This document shows, piece by piece, positions 11,359 to 22,171 of a stretch of DNA of 64,000 bases. This DNA comes from Bidens hawaiensis. Taxonomy: Eukaryota; Streptophyta; Magnoliopsida; Asterales; Asteraceae. Under the pieces are notes generated by a model that worked only from the letters and a program-made list of their open reading frames with translations, did not search any database and was not told where the DNA came from. The translations under genes were made by a program, and so were the position numbers. Position 1 is the stretch's first letter; each line of letters begins with the position of its first letter. The stretch is from contig JAIQDT010002857.1 in NCBI GenBank assembly GCA_021521415.1, positions 186,001 through 250,000 on the forward strand, given 5' to 3'.

Positions 11359-12025
11359 GGGACCGTTTGTTTTTCAGAGATAAAATGTCTGCAGTTTGCG
11401 GACCACATCTACAGACATCTATAGAAAAAGATGTGGACCAAACCTCCCTACAGTCTGCAAGAAGAAGATTGTTTGTTTTTTAACGTCTGTAAATTTCTAA
11501 AATAAACCGGTAGTGTTGTATAAACTGTGGTAGCAGGTGGTGGTGGTGCTGGATGGTGATAGTGATAGTGGTGGGTGGTGGTGGACGTTGGTGGTGGTGG
11601 TTGGTTGTGGTGGTGGTGGTAGAAGGCGGTGGTGGGTGGTGGACATTGGTGGTAGTGGACGATGGTGGTAGACGGTGGTGGTGAACGGTGGTGGCGGACG
11701 GTGATGGTAGGTGGGTGGTGGATGGTGGCGGTGGACGGTGGTGGTGGGTGGTGGATGATGGTGGTTGCGAACGGTGGGTGGTGGTGGTGGTGGTGGTGGT
11801 GGACAATAGGTGTTGGCAGGGTATGGTGTTTTAACTCTCTGCATACCTTTGAAGATCTTAAAAGTGGATGAGCCAAGTCTGTACCAAGAAGAGTTTGCGC
11901 AGACGTTTTTTAATGAAACGTTTTCGAGAAAAACAACTAATCTGCAGATGGCAATGTATGAGCGTTGTCTGCGCGGCGCAGACAAAAGAGCCTGCGCAGA
12001 CTTTTTCAGAAAAGCAAACAACACC
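11359..12025. mobile_element. Harbinger-like element with GGT-rich core, copy 1
   Basis: Ends GGGACCGTTTGTTTTTCAGA and the complement GGTGTTGTTTGCTTTTCTGA are imperfect inverted repeats. TAA flanks both sides (11356-11358 and 12026-12028). Sub-terminal 'gtctgc' phrases occur at both ends. The centre (about 11529-11820) is a GGTGGT/GGACGGT minisatellite. No transposase is present. Apparent His/Pro/Thr-rich or Gly/Trp/Val-rich proteins in this stretch are translations of the minisatellite. Confidence 0.65.
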
Positions 12026-12265
12026 TAACATTGTCATCTTAGTATTCCATAAATTAAGACATAATAACGAGATCAATTCTCAATTAACATGACATCATCT
12101 TCTTCACCAAAGATTTCAATTCCTTCGAGCATCCCTAACTTGATGCCTAATTTCATGATTGTGATTGATTCTATATAATTAGTGTTTATGTAATTGTTTA
12201 TTTTTATAGATATAATCAACAAAAAGTTATTAAATGGGATAATGAGATACAAAAAAAGTTGACTG

Positions 12266-12408
12266 GCGAGCCGTATGAGGTAGGAAACTCTCAAGTACGG
12301 TTCTAAGGAAAGGAACTACCCCACCTATTTCGACCGGGGAGAACCGACCATTTGCTAGGGGATTCTAAAATTGCGGAGGCTTGGTTCGACCAAGCTGCTG
12401 AGTATTGG
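12266..12408 (+). pseudogene. ycf3: Nuclear plastid insertion: ycf3 intron end and exon 3
   Basis: GAGCCGTATGAGG...AAGTACGGTTCT (12268-12303) is the conserved domain V hairpin of a group II intron. It is followed at about 12330 by sequence translating as RGEP...GDSKIAEAWFDQAAEYW, the last TPR-containing exon of plastid ycf3 (pafI, a photosystem I assembly factor). One base is missing within the exon (TGCTAGGGG), and similarity stops after AEYW. It is therefore a short, decayed NUPT embedded in nuclear AT-rich DNA and not a functional gene. Confidence 0.8.
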
Positions 12409-12536
12409 ATTAAATCGAAAGGACCCGAAATTTTATTTCTCCCTATTCTTCAAATAAAAAATATAATTTGAATCCAATAATTCTATGAAAATAATTATGA
12501 ACTCGCATGTTGGTACTTTTTGAGGGTAGTCGGGCA

Positions 12537-12903
12537 TAGAGGTGGGCAAATAAACCGGTTAATCGAAACAAATTGAAAATTGAACCGAAACTAAACCGGT
12601 TTGAAATCGATTATGTAGAAACCGGTTTTGAACCGATTGAAACCATAGATTCAGAACCGGTTTGTACTTTTTTCCATCAAAACTGGTTTCAAACCGGTTA
12701 ACCAAACCGAAATTAGCCAAAAACAGGTCAAAACCCAAACCGAAACCGATTAAAACCCGAACCGAAACCGATCGTAACCTGTCAAGAAACCGATTTCAAC
12801 ACAAAGCGAAACCAATTAATAACTGTTTTTACTTTTATTGATTAAACCAAACCGATTTCAGCCCACACCGGTTATAAGTTTTAAACATGTATATGCACCT
12901 CTA
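12537..12903. mobile_element. hAT-type MITE (TAGAGGTG termini), copy 1
   Basis: Ends TAGAGGTGGGCAAATAAACCGG and the complement TAGAGGTGCATATACATG form short inverted repeats. The interior is built from repeated AACCGGTT/AACCGAAACCGA motifs. Flanking 8-mers GTCGGGCA (12529-12536) and GTCATGCA (12904-12911) agree at 6 of 8 positions, consistent with a decayed hAT target duplication. Confidence 0.55.
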
Positions 12904-14000
12904 GTCATGCACTATGTTGTATGTTCTTTAGTTGAGGCCCACGTTCCATAAAATCAACCTATCTTCAGCTTTCCTTAAAGGTTTTCTTAATTCTTCTTCT
13001 TATTAAAGCCTCTTTTATTATTTTTCACCTTTTTTTATGGACACCCTGAGCAAATCCTTTGGTTAAGTTACTTTTTTTGCGTTAATTTATAATTTTTGGC
13101 CTATTCAATCTTTACTGACTCATATTTTGTACCCAGCAAACAAAATTTTGCGTATCGAAAATTGTTCATTGGAATTGCATTATACTCATCCGGCACCTTG
13201 TCGGGTGCTGATCCGACACGAAGGGACTGAGTGGGAACATCGTGTCATACCTTGTGGTACCATAACTTCCGAACCCCGCCTTGGTATCAGCACGACCAAA
13301 GAAGAATGAACGATGAAAGAACAAATTAAGTACTCCCCCTAGGTTGAAGCATAAATACGATATTAAGCGCAGTCTGTACTTAGAGTTGCAACTCCTTTGG
13401 TTATACATTTGACTTATTACATGCATTTATTAGTACCTTATATTTCAGGTATTAAAATTAGCAAGTTGAAATGTTATCCATAAATGTAATATATTTTTCA
13501 TTTATATGTTTTTTAATGACGATGTTTATTTAGTACCATATCGTGTTTTATTATCTGGCCCAATCCAACAATTCAAACGTTTGTTTGTTAGCGATCTAAG
13601 CAACGAAAAAATAACCCATAAAAAAAATCTTGGCTCCGCTCATGGTTGCGAGAACAAAAGCAGATGCATTACATGAAGTGATCCTTTCAGTCACCGAGAT
13701 TTTTTTGAGAAATAAAGGCACGATAAAGGACAACGTAAATGTCATAAACCTGATGACTAGAAGTAGCTAGTGGTGGCGTTTAAGATGTTATATGCATCAT
13801 ATGGATTGAAATGCATTGAGAGACTCTAATAGAAATACATTGCTCCTTTTGAAAAGTTCGATCCTCTGATTTATGACTTCTTCGTTTTGATTTGTTTTCC
13901 GTTGTTGAGCTAAAACTGTCGTGTGCAAGTTAAAACATTTTTGGAACTTTTGAGAAATGCATTGTTTATGAAACTTAATCGCTTGTGTGCCATTAAGTGT
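12904..14000. other. Intergenic, unrecognised
   Basis: A short frame around 13127-13309 is open but matches no family I recognise. It has no splice or promoter context. The rest is AT-rich with no boundary evident. Confidence 0.4.
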
Positions 14001-14439
14001 TTAATTTCTTGATGAAAATACTTCGGGGGTGATCGAGGTTCTTGTATGTTCATAGAACCCTAGATTTGTACACATGAGATAGGAATACCGAATCAAAATC
14101 ATCCGGGCGTAGCACATACATGCCATTGTGATGCCAATGACATGGCATCTCCGTGATGATGCGATTTGTTCACCACACCTCCTCTTTGTAATGTGATTAT
14201 ACACTCGTGGGAGAGACTTTGGGTTATTATGCTCGCGGGTGAGCCTTTAGATTATAATTTGGGGGCGTCGCATCCTAAGATATGATATGCATTATCTCGT
14301 GGTCGTGTAGTGTAAGAGTTGGAATATTAAGGGTAATAAGAGTTGATCGAGGTTGTGTGACAAGAGCTACCAAGAGTTCGAGTTTATGCGTTGGCGACTG
14401 TAATATTATTTTTACTTCGTTAAGCTTTGAGTCATTGAA

Positions 14440-14730
14440 TTGGTATTTGTTTTGGTGGGCGAGTTTAGCTTTTGTAAGCTGATAGTTTATTTTATATTTG
14501 GACTTAAAAGATATTTTCTTGACATTTTGTTTCATGTTGGGACGGGGTGTTACACGTTACGTAGAGTTTCCTTGTACGGTTAACATGTTGTCGTTGTTAT
14601 GTAACAATATTTAGAGATATTAATTGATGGTTTAGCTTTTGTAAGATAACGATTACTTTGTATTTGGACGTAAGGATGCTTTCTTGGCATTTGTTTCATG
14701 TTGGGACATGGTGTTACATGTTATGCGGAG
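14440..14730. repeat. Two-copy tandem repeat with LTR-like ends
   Basis: Two copies about 185 bp apart share TTTAGCTTTTGTAAG, TTGGAC and TTGTTTCATGTTGGGAC. Each leads to GGTGTTACA (ending at about 14554 and 14718), which is an LTR-like terminus. This may be an internally duplicated LTR end; the other end was not located. Confidence 0.4.
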
Positions 14731-14910
14731 TCTTATAATTGTAATGCTTTATGCGTTGTGTTGTCATTTCATGTAACACTTAAAAGTGTTTGTTTAAAGT
14801 TCTTGCCTTACTTTTCCTCAGTGGTCCTAGTCATGCTATCGTACGTTGTTTGCTTGGAAGTCATGAGCTTTTCCAAAGGACAATCGTAGCTAGTTTTAAC
14901 GTGACATTAA

Positions 14911-15752
14911 GGTGCTGTTTGTTTTTGCAGACATAAACTGTCTGCAAGCTGATTTCATCTGTTTTCATGTCTGCAACTGAAGATGTGGTCTGAAGATCTG
15001 CAAGCTGAAAATATAAGACTGTTTGTTTTTATAAGCTGATACTGTCTGCATAACTGTCAAACTTATCTCACAAGATAGAAGTCATTTATTCAAGTTACAT
15101 CTAGTTTTTAGTCTTTGCTTGCCATGCCGATTTGGTTTTGGTGGGTGGTGGAAGGTGGTGGTGGTGGATGGTGGTAGTGGCGGCGGACGGTGGGTAGTGG
15201 CGGTGGATGGTGGTGGTGGACAATGGGTGGTGGTGATGGATGGTTTTGGTTGGTGGTGGACGGTGGTGGTGATGGATGGTGGTGGTGGTGGGTGATGGAT
15301 GGTGGTGGTGGCGGTGATGGATGGTGGTGGTGGTGATGGATGGTGGTGGTGATGGATGGTGGGTGGTGGACGGTGGTGGTGGTGGTGGCGGACGGTGGTG
15401 GTGATGGATGGTGGGTGGTGGACGGTGGTGGTGATGGATGGTGGGTGGTGGACGGTGGTGGTGGCGGTGGATGGTGGTGGACGGTGGCGGCGGGGTACGG
15501 GGGTGGTGGTGGCGGCGTACGGTGGGTGGTGGTGTTGGCGGACGGTGGTAGGAGCAGTGGATGAGAGGGTGGCTGCAAAGGTTTTTTTGTGAAGATGTTT
15601 TAAGCAAGATTTCCTTGCTTTTCTTTTAAGATGAAAGAAGATAACTTCAGATCTGTTTTAAGAAAAAAAACAAACAGTCTTCAAGGGTAATGTCTGCGCG
15701 CCTGCAGACATTAGCTCCCTTGAAGATGTTTGAAGAAAAAACAAACACCCCC
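14911..15752. mobile_element. Harbinger-like element with GGT-rich core, copy 2
   Basis: Ends GGTGCTGTTTGTTTTTGCAGAC and the complement GGGGGTGTTTGTTTTTTCTTC are inverted. TAA flanks both sides (14908-14910 and 15753-15755). Sub-terminal blocks repeat 'tctgcaagctga' and 'gtctgc'. The core (about 15134-15560) is a 430 bp GATGGATGGTGGTGGTGG-type minisatellite with higher-order GGACGGTGGTGGT units. It is the same design as 11359-12025. The long low-complexity frames here are artefacts. Confidence 0.65.
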
Positions 15753-15784
15753 TAAGATGCTATGGTAGGCGTATTTACAACATA

Positions 15785-15962
15785 AATTAATGTGAATCTA
15801 GGGTGTCCTAATATTTGCTCAAGGAATACAAAATATGAAGAAGAAGAAGAAGAAGAAGAAGAAGAAGAAGAAGAAAAATTACACTAATTTTGCACTTCTT
15901 AGTGAAAGTTGAGGGCTAGGGGATATCCCGAGTATCCCCTGGATATCCTTTAGATCCGCCTT
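15785..15962. repeat. TE remnant abutting the IPMS-A start, with GAA microsatellite
   Basis: The block includes a GAA array of about 12 units (15837-15874) and phrases AAATTACACTAATTTTGCACTT, GTGAAAGTTGAGGG, GATATCCC and CTTTAGATCCGCC. The same phrases appear in the same order at about 17695-17852, inside intron 4 of the IPMS gene. Both are fragments of one dispersed element, probably a hAT 3' end. It lies about 35 bp upstream of the first plausible ATG of IPMS copy A. Confidence 0.55.
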
Positions 15963-15996
15963 GTGAAAAAATATAAAAGTGTTTGTATATATAATC

Positions 15997-18700
15997 ATGC
16001 CCCCTCTCATTAAACCTTATCCTTCTCCTAGAATCATGACTAGTCATTGTGGCATGCCCCTAATCTCCTCACTTCGATCGCCACCACCAATCAATATGGT
16101 TTTGAATCCGGCTCGTCGTCCAACCTACATCCCTAACCGCATCTCTGACCCTAAATACATTCGTATTTTCGATACAACTCTTCGTGATGGGGAACAATCA
16201 TCGGGGGTTGCATTAACACCAAAAGAAAAACTTGATATCGCTCGTCAACTTGCCAAATTGGGTGTAGACGTCATTGAGGCAGGGTTCCCAGTAGCATCTA
16301 AATCTGAGGCAGAAGCGGTTAAGTTGATAGCACAGGAAGTTGGAAATACGAGCATTACCGACAACAACTTTGGCGATCATGTGCCTGTGATTTGCTGTGT
16401 AGCAAGGTGCACCAAGAAGGACATAGACATTGCATGGGGGGTTGTCAAATATGCAAAGTATCCAAGAATAATGATGTTTATAGCAACAAGTGAGATTCAT
16501 ATGAAGTACAAGCTAAATATGACGAAAGTTGAAGTGCTTGAAAAGGCTAAAGGTATGGTGCAATATGCCAAGAGTTTAGGTTGTCATGACATTCAATTTT
16601 GCATTGAAGATGCTACAAAGTACGTGCATTATTATATTTACTTCACTTATTTTATTAATTAACTTCACTTATAATAATTTGAATTTTGAACTATGATCCA
16701 TTTGTCAATAATAATTCGTACCGACAATTTAAGCAGTCACTCTTAATTTTCACTTTCATTGGATAATATAACTCACGTAATAATCATAGATTTACACTCC
16801 ATTTACACTTGATTTCAACAGAATTTTACTCATAAGAATGATTATGAACGAATCTGAGTGGTTAGCTATGAAAACATTGGAAATTTAATTGTACGTTTAC
16901 TTATTTGCATGATCCTAAAAAGTATAAACTTTTATTGGCAGATCTGAAAAAGAATTTTTATATGAGATTCTTGGCGAGGTTATTAACGCAGGTGCAACGA
17001 CTGTTGCCATTGGGGATACTGTCGGCTACAACTTGCCAGGCGAGTTTGGGCAGCTCATTGCTGACATAAGAGCCAATATCCCTAGGATTGAGGATGTTAT
17101 CGTTTCTACCCACTGTCATAATGATCTTGGACTTGCTACTGCGAATACTTTACTCGTAATATATTGCATGCATGCATATGTGTCTTTGTGTTCTAGTAAT
17201 TTATGTGCCTTCTATCAATTCCAGGGGGCTTCTAATGGTGCAAGGCAATTAGAAGTAACAACCAACGGAATTGGAGAGAGAGCCGGTAATGCTTCATTGG
17301 AAGAGGTAGGTCGATCGGTTAATATTCTTGTTCTTCAAAGATAATTTAACCAAATCCATGCATGCGAACTTTAAAACTATTAGATATAATATATCAGTTA
17401 GTGTTTATTTAACAATATTCAGTCTAACTAGAAGATATGATTTAATTAATTAGGTATATAATTATCCTCATTGTAATTTATTAAATAGTTGATCAATATA
17501 ATAAAATGTAAGACCTTGTATTATTCTATAAAAATTATACTAACCTTGTTAAGTGTATATGTATAGGTAGTGATGGCTATAAAATGTAAAAGAGAGTTAT
17601 TGGATCAACTCTACACTGGAATAAATACAAAACACATCATCATAGCTAGCAAAATGGTATGTGGTGTGTGTGCGGTGATAGATTTAGAAGAAAAGGTTAG
17701 GGGTATCCCAAAAAATTTTTGAGACCTCGGGTCGGGGTATCACAAGATTTGCTTAGGGGTGTCCATAAAATAAAGAAGAAAAAAATAGCACTAATTTTAC
17801 ACTTTGCCATGAAAGTTGAAAGGTATCCCGGACACCCCTTAGATCCGCCCCAGTGTGTATGTATAGTCTAGCTGTGCATGTGTCAACATTAACTAACTAT
17901 ATCTTTGTGCCTTTGGTTATTATAATTACTTAGGTGGAAGAGTACACTGGGATGCAGGTGCAACCACATAAGGCTATTGTTGGTGCTAATGCTTTTGCTC
18001 ATCAAAGTGGGATCCATCAGGTCTTTCTTTGGTCATTCACAATTCAAATAATTAAGCTTCCATTATTTGTATAATTAATCACCCACGCATCATGCTTTCG
18101 GTGTATATAGGATGGTGTCTTAAAGAACAAAAGCACCTATGAACTCATTTCTCCTGAAGATATTGGACTTCACAGATCCAACGAGTTCGGACTTACACTC
18201 GGAAAACTTAGGTTATAATTTACTTGATCTCTTCTTAATGACTTTGTTCTATGACCCAACTTCTTAATGCTAGCTAGCACTTGCCTTTTATTTTATATAC
18301 TTATATATAATTTCAAATATATATTGTTATATGCATGCAGTGGAAGCCATGCTTTAAAAATGAAACTCTTTGAGGTAGTATGCAATGCTCGACCCATTTT
18401 GATCCATTAGGTAACCTATATTAATCTTTAATGTTTCTTTTATTTTATTTTTTTTGGCTGTAGCCTGGTTATAACTATGACGGGAAGGAACTTAGTGATA
18501 TCTTTGCACGCTTTAAATTATTAGCCGAAACAAACAAGGTAGTCACAGTTTCTTTCTTATGGTGATCGATATTGTGTTTAGAATGTATACCTTTAGCATC
18601 CATGCAAGATTTTAAGGCATCCACTTATTGGGTCCTTAACTTATATATGTCTCTACAGGTTATCACTGATGATGATCTAATAGCGTTGGCGTCAAACTAA
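15997..18700 (+). CDS. Truncated 2-isopropylmalate synthase-like enzyme (copy A)
   Basis: Nine exons join in frame: 15997-16619, 16942-17155, 17225-17305, 17567-17656, 17934-18020, 18111-18211, 18341-18374, 18464-18538 and 18659-18700. Together they encode 448 residues, and all junctions are GT-AG. The protein has the DRE-TIM barrel of 2-isopropylmalate synthase: TTLRDGEQS with R63/D64, HCHND with metal ligands H265/H267, and NGIGERAGN with N301. It also has MVEEYTG...[20 protein letters not shown] and the following helical linker. The family condenses acetyl-CoA with a 2-oxoacid, in leucine synthesis in plastids. Family members normally continue past 'ALVSDEVF...' into a leucine-binding C-terminal domain; here translation stops at ALASN. 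Feedback by leucine is therefore expected to be absent, as in methylthioalkylmalate synthases. Around the active site it has [13 protein letters not shown] and [10 protein letters not shown], unlike the FSPEDAGRSD of housekeeping IPMS. The first 45 residues are basic, Ser/Pro-rich and lack acidic residues, so may be a short transit peptide. Substrate is unknown. Confidence 0.85.
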
Positions 18701-19168
18701 GATATTAATCGGGGTACGACACGCACATCTCTCTAAGCCTAGAAGAATAGATGCGAAGGTCGAGTTCTTTGTCATTTTTTTACCTATTTAATTAATTTGT
18801 ATTTGATATTGAGACCACTAGCAAACCGTCTTTATTTAATATTTTTATTTAATTGTCTTCATGGAGCATAAAGGCCAGTTCAATCTCATCCCCCGGGTTA
18901 AGCATGCGACCACACTTCCTTATTAGTTATATCAAACGTAATTAGTCGGCAACTTAATTAAGATGATTAATTAAGTTAACAAGGGCAAAATGGTTTTGTT
19001 AATTCTTCTGTGGACTTAAATGATTCTTTTCGGCCAATGAGGTTTAAGCTCAACTGACGTTGGAGGGAAAATGAATATTTGGATTGGAGGATGTAAAGTC
19101 TTAAGTTTGAATCTGGTCATAACCGGGTTTTATTATAGGGGGCTTGGGGGGGGGGGGTGTTCTAGAAC

Positions 19169-20404
19169 TAGGGGTGTTCAGTGATCGGTTTAAAACCGTG
19201 AAACCGCCCAAACGGTCATCGGTTTGGCTTCGCGGTCGGGTTTTTTTTGCGTACGATCGGTCGGCTTCAAAATTTTAAAACCGTAATGAACGGTTTGGCT
19301 TACGGTTTTTATTGAAAACCGGCCGTAAAAAACCGGACCGGACCGTAGTCTTGGTTTAAAAAAGCGCACTTAAGGGGATGCGAGGTGAGAAGCGACCCAA
19401 GGCGAGCACCTCAACGCTTTTGCCTACCCAAGGCGAAGTCTGTTAAAAAAGCGAACGCTTTTTGCGGTTTTGTGCGAAGCGAAAAAGCAAGGAGGCGAAG
19501 GCTTTATATACAAAAAGCGACCAGTTAACCCATTTTCAATTTAATCTTTATAATTAGCCATTTCTGGACTTTTCACATTTGGTAATAAACTTTTGAAAGT
19601 TGAAACAAATTTGAATAATGTTATTTTGGAAACACTTTCAAGTAATTTGGTACTCGATAACTTGAATTTTTATGCTACTTTGATATTTTGGGCGAGTAAT
19701 ATGGTACTCGAAAAAATGTTATATACTACTTTTGGAATTTTGGGATATATATACGTTGATATTTTAGACGTTTAATATATATTATAATGTGGTTTGTATA
19801 TAATATGTGGCTTATACATAATTAAATATTTTTTTTAAAATAAGGTCGCCTCACGTTCAAAAAGCGTTCGCTTTTGCGCTTTTTGCTTTTCACCTCGGCT
19901 GAGTACCTCTTCGCTTTTGTTCGCCTCAGGCTTTTTATTCCAAGACCGTAGGATTTCTTTATATATAAATTTTATTTTTTTATATTAGATTTATATAACT
20001 ATTTATAATATATCATATGTTTTGAAAATTGGGCTTCTTATCTTAACCAACTATAAGAAGCTAATGTGTACTTTAGCCAACTTTACTAAAAGTCCAGTAT
20101 CCGTCATGTTCTAGGCTTAAATTCTAGACAATATGATTAATTATGGAAAAATTGCATTTTGGTTATTTTATTTTTGGACAACTTGAAATATGAAGTTGTG
20201 AATTAGAGTTTAAGTTTTTGATAGCAGCATATTAAAGCCTAAACCGTGAAACCGGCCGGAGCCAAACCGTTAGTAACGGTTTGGTTCGGTTTGGTTTTTA
20301 TTTTCAACGGTTTGGCTTCGGTTTTTTATTAGCAAAAACCGTACTAACGGTTTGGCTTACGGTTTAACCCAAAAAACGTCAAAACCGGGCCGTGAACACT
20401 CCTA
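19169..20404. mobile_element. Non-autonomous hAT element (AACGGTTTGGC-rich)
   Basis: Inverted ends TAGGGGTGTTCAGTG and the complement TAGGAGTGTTCACGG enclose 1236 bp. A perfect 8 bp direct repeat TCTAGAAC flanks it (19161-19168 and 20405-20412), the hAT signature. Both arms carry repeated ACGGTTTGGCTT and AAACCG motifs. The middle is interrupted by a second element (19349-19943). No transposase is present. Confidence 0.75.
19349..19943. mobile_element. MITE nested in the hAT element
   Basis: The ends TCTTGGTTTAAAAAAGCG and the complement of GGCTTTTTATTCCAA are inverted. GACCGTAG occurs on both sides (19341-19348 and 19944-19951) as an 8 bp direct repeat. The arms contain complementary 'aaaaagcgaacgc' / 'gcgttcgcttttt' blocks that would fold back. 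An open frame at 19593-19775 has no recognisable domain. Confidence 0.65.
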
Positions 20405-20412
20405 TCTAGAAC

Positions 20413-21500
20413 AGGAGATGGTGGGCTTGGTCTACCCACACTGGCTCCCTTCGCGACCGTCTGGGGTTGCCTTTTGCATTGGATTACCCTGGGTAGTAGT
20501 CGCGGCTTTATTCGTTGGTTGTTAAAAAAGTTTCTTCGTAGTGTTTCGATGACATCCAAGGTAGTTCAAAATACCTTGTAAGATCTGCAAGACTGCGCAA
20601 AGTAAAAATTTGTTCAATTTGAATTATTATGACTTAGAGTACTAATTAGTATGGGAGATACGGAACACTATTATATTTATCTTTTTATGTAACAAAATAC
20701 GATGAACGTACAAACATAATAAAGTTGAGACTTAAATTTATAGTTTCGTATATATCTTGAATTAAGTTTTTTATGAAATAAGAGATAATTATAAATTTTA
20801 AATATTTGAAAAAATAAACAAAAAGCAAATATTAAATTAACAATTTTGAAGCATATATTTTAGCAATGGTACTATTGTTATAAGTTTATTAAAAAGACTA
20901 AGGAACAACATGAGAGCGGTATATAGTCTTTATGTATTTTATCAGTAGGTATTTGTATCTACTTCTATTTGTGTAGCATGAGTACCGAAGTGACTCCCGG
21001 ATTTGCGAAAGATGCAAACTTATTATGTTGATGCTCAAGAAATATTTTTAATTATAAGAATTAAATCAAAGTTTTATTATATATATAGTGTTAAGTGTAA
21101 ATTGCATCCCTTAGTCAATGCCCAAGTGTTATGAATCCTATGAAAACACCCTTATACCATTGCACTTTGTGTCCATATGGTTGTGTAATATTTATATTTT
21201 GAATCCCATTTGTTTTATACTTCCTTCCAGAACTAAAACAAACCGATTTTTGACTTTATAATCGACTTTCGTTGTTTTTCATTCTAAGATGCATAGCAAC
21301 TGATCAACAAACCTACCAAGCTGCATACTAACATGATTAAGTAACTTATGTTAGTTATTTAATATAATAAAAAACGGTATGGGTTTATATATTATCTAAT
21401 TAGTATAATTTAGAATTTTGGTGTTACAAAGTAGTTTCCCTATTTTTATGTAAGATATAGTTGTAGATTCAAGTCGTGAATTAACTATTTGGTAGCATGG
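20413..21500. other. Intergenic, no gene recognised
   Basis: AT-rich sequence without a convincing reading frame, RNA gene or element boundary. Confidence 0.5.
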
Positions 21501-22171
21501 CATTTATGCAGGGGCGGATGTACTTAATATTGAGGGGTAGCATCCGCTACCCCTTAACTTTCCGTCGACAGTGTAAATTCTTTTCTTTTTGGATCGGTTT
21601 TCGTATTTCGCTACCCCTGAAAAAAATTACGTTACCCCTATTTGTTTAAAGACCAACCAGTTTAAAAGTTCAAATTAAATAAAGCTCAAACAAATTTATA
21701 GCCCAAAGCAAATAAAAACAACTAATCATTTTTTTTTTGTGTGAATGAGAAACATTAAACAGAAAAAGGCTCAACGAAATTATCGTTTTTTTTAAAGTTC
21801 AAATCAAGTAAAGCCCAAACAATGTTTATAGCCCAAAGCAAAGACAAAACATTAACTTTTTTTCCTTTTGTTTGAACAGAAACACGTTCAACATAATCAT
21901 CATTTTGAGGTTGAAATTTTTAATACGGTTTTGGATATACAGATTGAAGAACTTGAAAATACATTTAGTGAGGTCTTAACTAGTTTGAAGAACTTGATAT
22001 TTGTTTTCCAAGTTTGACATATCTAAGATAGTGGCATTTTTGGAAATGTGTCCGATTGATTTTAGTAATGAAGAAAGATGGTGTATTTTGGTGACCGTAC
22101 GGCTTTTTATCACACTTTTAATGAAGATGATAAATTTTCAAAATTGGGCGAATGTGTAACCTTGCTCGTGT

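Noticed and set aside
11448..12024. Long His/Pro/Thr-rich open frames on the minus strand
   Set aside because: They are translations of the GGTGGT minisatellite inside a Harbinger-like element. Several frames are open on both strands and none has a domain.
13127..13309. Small frame with an ordinary amino-acid mix
   Set aside because: No homology recognised and no splice, promoter or conservation evidence.
15101..15607. Minus-strand frame of 168 codons, rich in His/Pro
   Set aside because: Same cause: it is the GGT-rich array of the second element.
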